A DNA stretch of 64,000 nt, taken from the NCBI RefSeq assembly GCF_033763495.1, contig NZ_JANRKL010000168.1, positions 1 to 64,000 of the forward strand, in the 5' to 3' direction. Numbering within the stretch: the stretch's first letter is position 1; each line of letters starts with the position of its first letter. The DNA is from Haliscomenobacter sp033763495 (GTDB lineage Bacteria; Bacteroidota; Bacteroidia; Chitinophagales; Saprospiraceae). Below, one piece after another: positions 60,045 through 64,000 of this stretch. The notes beneath the pieces were generated by a model, which did not search any database, was not told where the DNA came from, and saw only the letters and a program-made list of their open reading frames with translations. Position numbers and translations under genes: made by a program.

Positions 60045-60997
60045 TGAATGAAAATTTACTAGAGTTCGAAAATCGCTTACAAAAAGTTGATCGCCACATC
60101 AGCAAATGGGCACGCCGCCAGGGTGTAACTTGTTATCGCGTTTACGACAATGACCTGACCAATTTCCCGCTGGTGATTGATCGTTACGAGCAGGCGGTAC
60201 ATGTAGCTGAATACCAACGTCAACATTCCTTGGACGAATTTCAACACCAGGCCTGGTTGGAAGCATGCCTGGATATTATTGCCAAAATCCTGGAAGTGCC
60301 GCGCTTTCTGGTTTTTTTTAAAGAACGCAAACGCCAAAAAGGCCAACAGCAATACGAAAAGGTCGATACTGAAAAACACCAAAGATTGGTACAGGAAAAC
60401 GGCCTCAATTTTTTGGTCAACCTGAGCGACTACCTCGACACTGGCCTTTTTCTCGACCATCGCAACACCCGCCAAATGGTGCGTGAACAAGCTGAAGGCC
60501 AACATTTTTTGAACTTATTTGCTTACACTGGCTCATTCACCGTTTATGCAGCGGCTGGCGGTGCACTGACTACCACCACGGTTGATTTATCAAATACTTA
60601 TCTGGACTGGGCCGAAGCCAACCTGCGTGTGAATAATTTTGCCGATCAAATTGGTCAAAAGCACTACCTCATTAAAGCTGATGTCAAACAATACCTCGAC
60701 ACGCTGCGCTCAGGTCAATTTGATCTGGTGGTAATGGATCCTCCTACTTTTTCCAATAGTAAAATGATGAAAGAGGTGTTGGATACCCAGCGGGATCATG
60801 TAGATTTACTCAATCAAGTCATTTTTGCTACCCGACCAGGGGGCATAATCTATTTTTCTACCAATTACCGCTCTTTTAAACTGGACGAAGCGAACATCAA
60901 AGGGGTAGAAATCGAAGAAATTAGCCAACGCACCATTCCACAGGATTTTCGGAATAAAAAAATCCATCGTTGTTTTCGGATGCAGTGCGTTGGCTAA
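60044..60997 (+). CDS. rlmK: Standalone RlmK-type 23S rRNA (guanine-N7) methyltransferase
   Basis: A 317-residue SAM-dependent methyltransferase equal to the C-terminal half of the enterobacterial RlmKL fusion, which makes m7G2069 in 23S rRNA. Matches: HISKWARRQGVTCYRVYDND, RFLVFFKERKRQKGQQQY, LVNLSDYLDTGLFLDHRNTR, HFLNLFAYTGSFTVYAAAGG, TTTTVDLSNTYLDWAEANLR and DLVVMDPPTFSNSKMMKE. The RlmL half (THUMP, m2G2445) is missing here. Start ATG at 60044 overlaps the preceding TGA; a TTG at 60041 is an alternative. Confidence 0.9.
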   Translation: MNENLLEFENRLQKVDRHISKWARRQGVTCYRVYDNDLTNFPLVIDRYEQAVHVAEYQRQHSLDEFQHQAWLEACLDIIAKILEVPRFLVFFKERKRQKGQQQYEKVDTEKHQRLVQENGLNFLVNLSDYLDTGLFLDHRNTRQMVREQAEGQHFLNLFAYTGSFTVYAAAGGALTTTTVDLSNTYLDWAEANLRVNNFADQIGQKHYLIKADVKQYLDTLRSGQFDLVVMDPPTFSNSKMMKEVLDTQRDHVDLLNQVIFATRPGGIIYFSTNYRSFKLDEANIKGVEIEEISQRTIPQDFRNKKIHRCFRMQCVG

Positions 60998-61003
60998 TTG
61001 GCT

Positions 61004-61786
61004 TTATACCCAGATCGTCCCCTGCAAATATGTCTGAGCTTTGCCCATCAACTCGACACGGTCTCCTTTAAGGGTACAATGCAACTGTCCTTTACGCGTA
61101 GAACCTTGAATGGCACTGATGCTGTTTTTGCCCAACTTTTTACACCAATAAGGTGCCAATAAAGTATGCGCTGAGCCCGTCACTGGGTCTTCATCAATCC
61201 CAAAATTGGGAAAAAAGCAGCGGGAAGCAATATCCGTGCTTGTACCGGGTGCAGTGACAATCAAGCCCCGGGTTTTTAAATCGGACAACAAACGGAAATT
61301 AGGCTGAAGTGCAGCTAACGATGCCTCAGAGTCAATCAAAGCCAGGTAATCATCGGTTCCTTTGACCATTTCCAGGATTTGAATGCCCAATATGTGCTCC
61401 AGGCTTTTTAAAACATGGAAAGGCTGTGGTTCATCCGCAGGAAAATCCATCACGTATTGATCAGCTTCTTTACGTACACTCAACAAACCACCGAGTGTAT
61501 TAAAGTTGAGTTGTGCTTTGGCATAACCCAAATGAGCAAACAACACATGAGCACTGGCCAGGGTAGCATGCCCACACAACCGAACCTCCGTTGAAGGGGT
61601 AAACCAGCGCAAATGGTAGTTTTCTCCCTCAGGAACAAAATATGCCGTTTCAGATAAGTTGTTTTCCGTAGCAATGTTTTGCAGGGTTTCATCAGGAAGC
61701 CAGGTTTCCAAAGGGACGATTGCAGCTGGATTGCCCTGGAAAATTGCATTGGCAAAAGCGTCGACTTGATAGATTGATAGTTGCAT
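61004..61786 (-). CDS. PhzF family isomerase
   Basis: A 260-residue protein of the PhzF/DAP-epimerase fold. LSIYQVDAFANAIFQGNPAA, TENNLSETAYFVPEGE (catalytic Glu), LRWFTPSTEVRLCGHATLAS, GLIVTAPGTSTDIASRCFFP, IDEDPVTGSAHTLLAPYWCK. No other phenazine genes exist here, so it is a generic PhzF-like isomerase. Last gene of the Clp-DUF819-PhzF operon, 10 bp after DUF819; convergent with rlmK at 6 bp. Confidence 0.93.
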   Translation of the reverse strand: MQLSIYQVDAFANAIFQGNPAAIVPLETWLPDETLQNIATENNLSETAYFVPEGENYHLRWFTPSTEVRLCGHATLASAHVLFAHLGYAKAQLNFNTLGGLLSVRKEADQYVMDFPADEPQPFHVLKSLEHILGIQILEMVKGTDDYLALIDSEASLAALQPNFRLLSDLKTRGLIVTAPGTSTDIASRCFFPNFGIDEDPVTGSAHTLLAPYWCKKLGKNSISAIQGSTRKGQLHCTLKGDRVELMGKAQTYLQGTIWV

Positions 61787-61796
61787 AAATAGCTGT

Positions 61797-62927
61797 TTAT
61801 AGTATCCAGTTGATTAACCAACCCAAACCAATCCCCAAATAGTTGGCCAGCATAATGCCCATTAAGGCGGCGGCAATACCAGGTAAAATAACCTTAGGGT
61901 TGCCGATGGTGGCGGCTATTTGGGGAATAAAGGGTGGTCCAAAAATAGTTGCTGTTGAGGTAACCAAAAAGGCTTCATCGTCCACTTTGAAAATTTTGGC
62001 CAGCAGAAGGTGTAAACCCACAGTGCCCAAAATCGTACTGATGGTCAGGAGCACAATTGAAAAACCACCGCCGACCAATTGTTCCAAATCAGCCAGTAAG
62101 CCAAGCCCTACACAAAACATGAGCAACAAATATTCACCTACTTGGAAAGAACCTTTCAACATTTTGATCCATTCCAAACGCGAGGCAGCTATACTAATTG
62201 TCGTCAAGCAAAGGATGAGGAAAGCGCTATTTTTCAGGTTGCCAAAAATAAGGAAAGAAAGCCCGACACTAATGCCCAAAATGACAACGCTGGAAGCCAA
62301 ACAGGCCAGGATCATCCCCGGAGCAGGAGTTGGTTCGGCTTCTTCTCCAATTGTATGGGTGTAAGTGGAACTGGGCTTGCGGTGCAAAACCAAGGCAACG
62401 AGTTTCGGCCCCACCGAAGTCAAAATCAACAAATAGGTTCCCCCCACCACAATATCTGCAGCATTGACCAAACCGATGAAATCTGCTGTTGCCCCTAATC
62501 CATAACCTGTAGCAAACAAATTTACGGTTCCTCCCACATAAACCGCCAACAACATTCCTGCTGCCTGATCGATCTGGGGAATATGAGAAAAGAAAACATA
62601 GGCTATAGTCCCCGTAGCTATGGTTGCAGCAAAAATGGCTAAGGCAAAAGAGAGTAAAAACACCTTGAGGTTGCGGTAAACAAAGCCCAGGTCGGAAGCA
62701 TACAACAGCAAGGGTAAGGCCAGTGCAATACTGAACTGGCTACAGGTTTCTCGAAAAGTGATGGGTGTTTGAATGAGGTTAAAGTTGCTCAGGATCATGC
62801 CAAAAATATAGCACAACACCACCGGGCTTAAAAAATTCCCCAATTTCCCCCAATGTTTGGAACGTTGGGCCAAGTAAGGGAAAATCAACATCACCAATAC
62901 CTGAAATGCGATCTGTACCGTTTTCAC
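61797..62927 (-). CDS. DUF819 family membrane protein
   Basis: A 376-residue polytopic membrane protein with about ten helices, e.g. LSPVVLCYIFGMILSNFN, VFLLSFALAIFAATIATGTI, LAVYVGGTVNLFATGYGLGA, LLLMFCVGLGLLADLEQLVG. The GGTVNL and FGPPFIPQIAATIGNPKVIL motifs typify DUF819 (YjcL-like), a putative transporter family. Substrate unknown. Sandwiched in an operon, 9 bp after the Clp ATPase gene. Confidence 0.9.
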   Translation of the reverse strand: MKTVQIAFQVLVMLIFPYLAQRSKHWGKLGNFLSPVVLCYIFGMILSNFNLIQTPITFRETCSQFSIALALPLLLYASDLGFVYRNLKVFLLSFALAIFAATIATGTIAYVFFSHIPQIDQAAGMLLAVYVGGTVNLFATGYGLGATADFIGLVNAADIVVGGTYLLILTSVGPKLVALVLHRKPSSTYTHTIGEEAEPTPAPGMILACLASSVVILGISVGLSFLIFGNLKNSAFLILCLTTISIAASRLEWIKMLKGSFQVGEYLLLMFCVGLGLLADLEQLVGGGFSIVLLTISTILGTVGLHLLLAKIFKVDDEAFLVTSTATIFGPPFIPQIAATIGNPKVILPGIAAALMGIMLANYLGIGLGWLINWIL

Positions 62928-62936
62928 TACACCTAG

Positions 62937-64000
62937 TTAACTATTTATAACAATACCTCCATCGTAGTCTATCGACAAGGTGTGATTGCTTTTATCGGGG
63001 TTTTCTAACAGCCAAAGTGCCAGGGGGCCAATGATGCCTTGTTCAATGGCCCTTTGCATCGGGCGAGCACCGTACCGTTCATCAAAACCAATGGCCACCA
63101 GGTAGTCAATCAGTCGCTCTGAAAAATTGAGCTGAATCTTTTTCTTGTTAAAACCTTCCCGTTTACCCAATTCCCGCAATTCTCGCCTGGCCAACTCCCG
63201 AATTCCCTCTTTGCTTAGTTCATCAAAGACAACCAGAGAGTCGATTCGGTTGACAAATTCCGGGCGAAAATGTTTTAGAATGGCAGAAAGGTAAGTATTT
63301 TCTGAACTGGTGGTATCCGAGAAAGACACATTGCGCCGCCCGGAAGCACCCAGGTTGGACGTCATGATGATAATGGTATTTTTAAAGTGGGTAACCCTAC
63401 CAAATCCATCTACCAACATCCCATCGTCGAGTACAGCCAGCAAAGCATCAAAAATGGCCGGGTCTGCTTTTTCAATTTCGTCAAGTAATAAAACGGAAAA
63501 GGGTTTTTCACGAACTTCTTTGACCAATTGCCCTGGTTCCCGATCTGCCCCTATCAGACGATCTATCTGAAAAGCATGCTGGTACTCACTCATATCGATG
63601 CGAATGAGTGGCGTTTTTTGTTGCCCTTTGCCAAAAAAGTATTCGGCAAGGGTTTTGGCGCATGCCGTTTTGCCTACTCCTGTAGGCCCTGCAAATATCA
63701 GGGTAGCGATGGGCCTTTGGGGATTGTTGATGCCTGCCTTGAAAATTTTGACCAGGCTGCACAGTTGCTCCACAGCCCGTGGCTGTCCAATAATCCGTTC
63801 ATTAAAAAACTGTAAGAGTTCTGATTCATTCCATTCCAGATTATCATTGAGCAACAGTTCTGGTAAGCCTGTTTGTTGGATAAAATGCTGGTTGACGTCA
63901 TCTACACTGATTTCCTCTGCGCGATTCAGGCGGGTTTCAGCCAGACATTTGCCCAAAAATTTGATGGCTTTACCTGGAAAACTTTCATAGGGGTAAAAGC
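62937..64000 (-). CDS. Clp/Hsp100 AAA+ ATPase, C-terminal part (gene continues beyond the window)
   Basis: C-terminal 350 or so residues of an AAA+ unfoldase of the ClpA/ClpB class. The frame stays open to the window edge (YPYESFPGKAIKFLGKCLAE), so the TTG at 63956 is not the true start. Present: FINERIIGQPRAVEQLC-like D2 entry (LLQFFNERIIGQPRAVEQL), Walker A GPTGVGKTACAKTLAEYFFG, Walker B SVLLLDEIEKADPAIFDALL, sensor IIIMTSNLGASGRRNVSFSD, arginine finger HFRPEFVNRIDSLVVFDELS and D2-small FDERYGARPMQRAIEQGIIG. Whether ClpP-binding or disaggregase type cannot be decided without the N-terminal half. First of the operon with DUF819 and PhzF. Confidence 0.92.
   Translation of the reverse strand, partial: FYPYESFPGKAIKFLGKCLAETRLNRAEEISVDDVNQHFIQQTGLPELLLNDNLEWNESELLQFFNERIIGQPRAVEQLCSLVKIFKAGINNPQRPIATLIFAGPTGVGKTACAKTLAEYFFGKGQQKTPLIRIDMSEYQHAFQIDRLIGADREPGQLVKEVREKPFSVLLLDEIEKADPAIFDALLAVLDDGMLVDGFGRVTHFKNTIIIMTSNLGASGRRNVSFSDTTSSENTYLSAILKHFRPEFVNRIDSLVVFDELSKEGIRELARRELRELGKREGFNKKKIQLNFSERLIDYLVAIGFDERYGARPMQRAIEQGIIGPLALWLLENPDKSNHTLSIDYDGGIVINS

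Noticed and set aside
61004..61786. Phenazine biosynthesis locus
   Set aside because: Only a single PhzF-like gene; no other phz genes.

Overview
The window looks like a chromosomal segment of a gliding or filamentous member of the Bacteroidota, most likely a Saprospiria (Haliscomenobacter-like) organism. Support comes from gene families largely restricted to that phylum: PorT, a PorP/SprF-type protein, a giant SprB-repeat protein with a type IX secretion (T9SS) C-terminal domain, GldC, a menaquinone-type UbiE/MenG methyltransferase, and promoters of the form TTG-N19-TAnnTTTG. The genus is inference. No transposase, integrase, phage gene or CRISPR array is visible.

Layout. 1-3300: start of a minus-strand gene at the left edge, then an LRR-Roc-COR-TIR protein whose LRR part is cut short by an upstream in-frame stop, then about 750 bp of nested palindromic repeats. 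3300-12620: small secreted NTF2-like protein, tricorn-type protease, membrane protein, three-subunit proton-translocating transhydrogenase (pntAA-pntAB-pntB), and ubiE-porT with overlapping ends. 12980-26050: a co-directional 13-kb block of exported proteins: Asn-rich protein, papain-like peptidase, caspase-like (C14) peptidase fused to beta-propeller-like repeats, a 1688-aa SprB-repeat surface protein, PorP/SprF-like protein and a DUF4846 lipoprotein. It reads as a surface/T9SS module with two cysteine peptidases and is the most interesting ensemble in the window.

26220-48870: a carbohydrate-degradation region: aldo/keto reductase, 3-keto-glycoside hydrolase-like (DUF1080) protein, ThuA protein, Tat-exported GH109-like protein, GH116, beta-helix/PDZ protein, sulfatase, GH31, GH106, a large esterase, a membrane-anchored protein with a covalent-flavin motif, and an exported FAD oxidoreductase. 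No SusC/SusD pair or regulator is present, so this is not a canonical PUL. 49070-64000: housekeeping and mixed genes: pirin, PhnA-like protein, Ldh-family dehydrogenase, three tRNA genes (Gly-GCC, Gly-CCC, Leu-TAA), gldC-rimO, msrB lipoprotein, ADP-ribosylglycohydrolase, D-threonine-aldolase-like enzyme with standalone rlmK, and a Clp ATPase-DUF819-PhzF operon running off the right edge.

A recurring feature is long, often perfect, inverted repeats in the spaces between genes, mostly at 3' ends. Several are too long or too nested to be simple terminators and look like dispersed palindromic elements co-opted as terminators.
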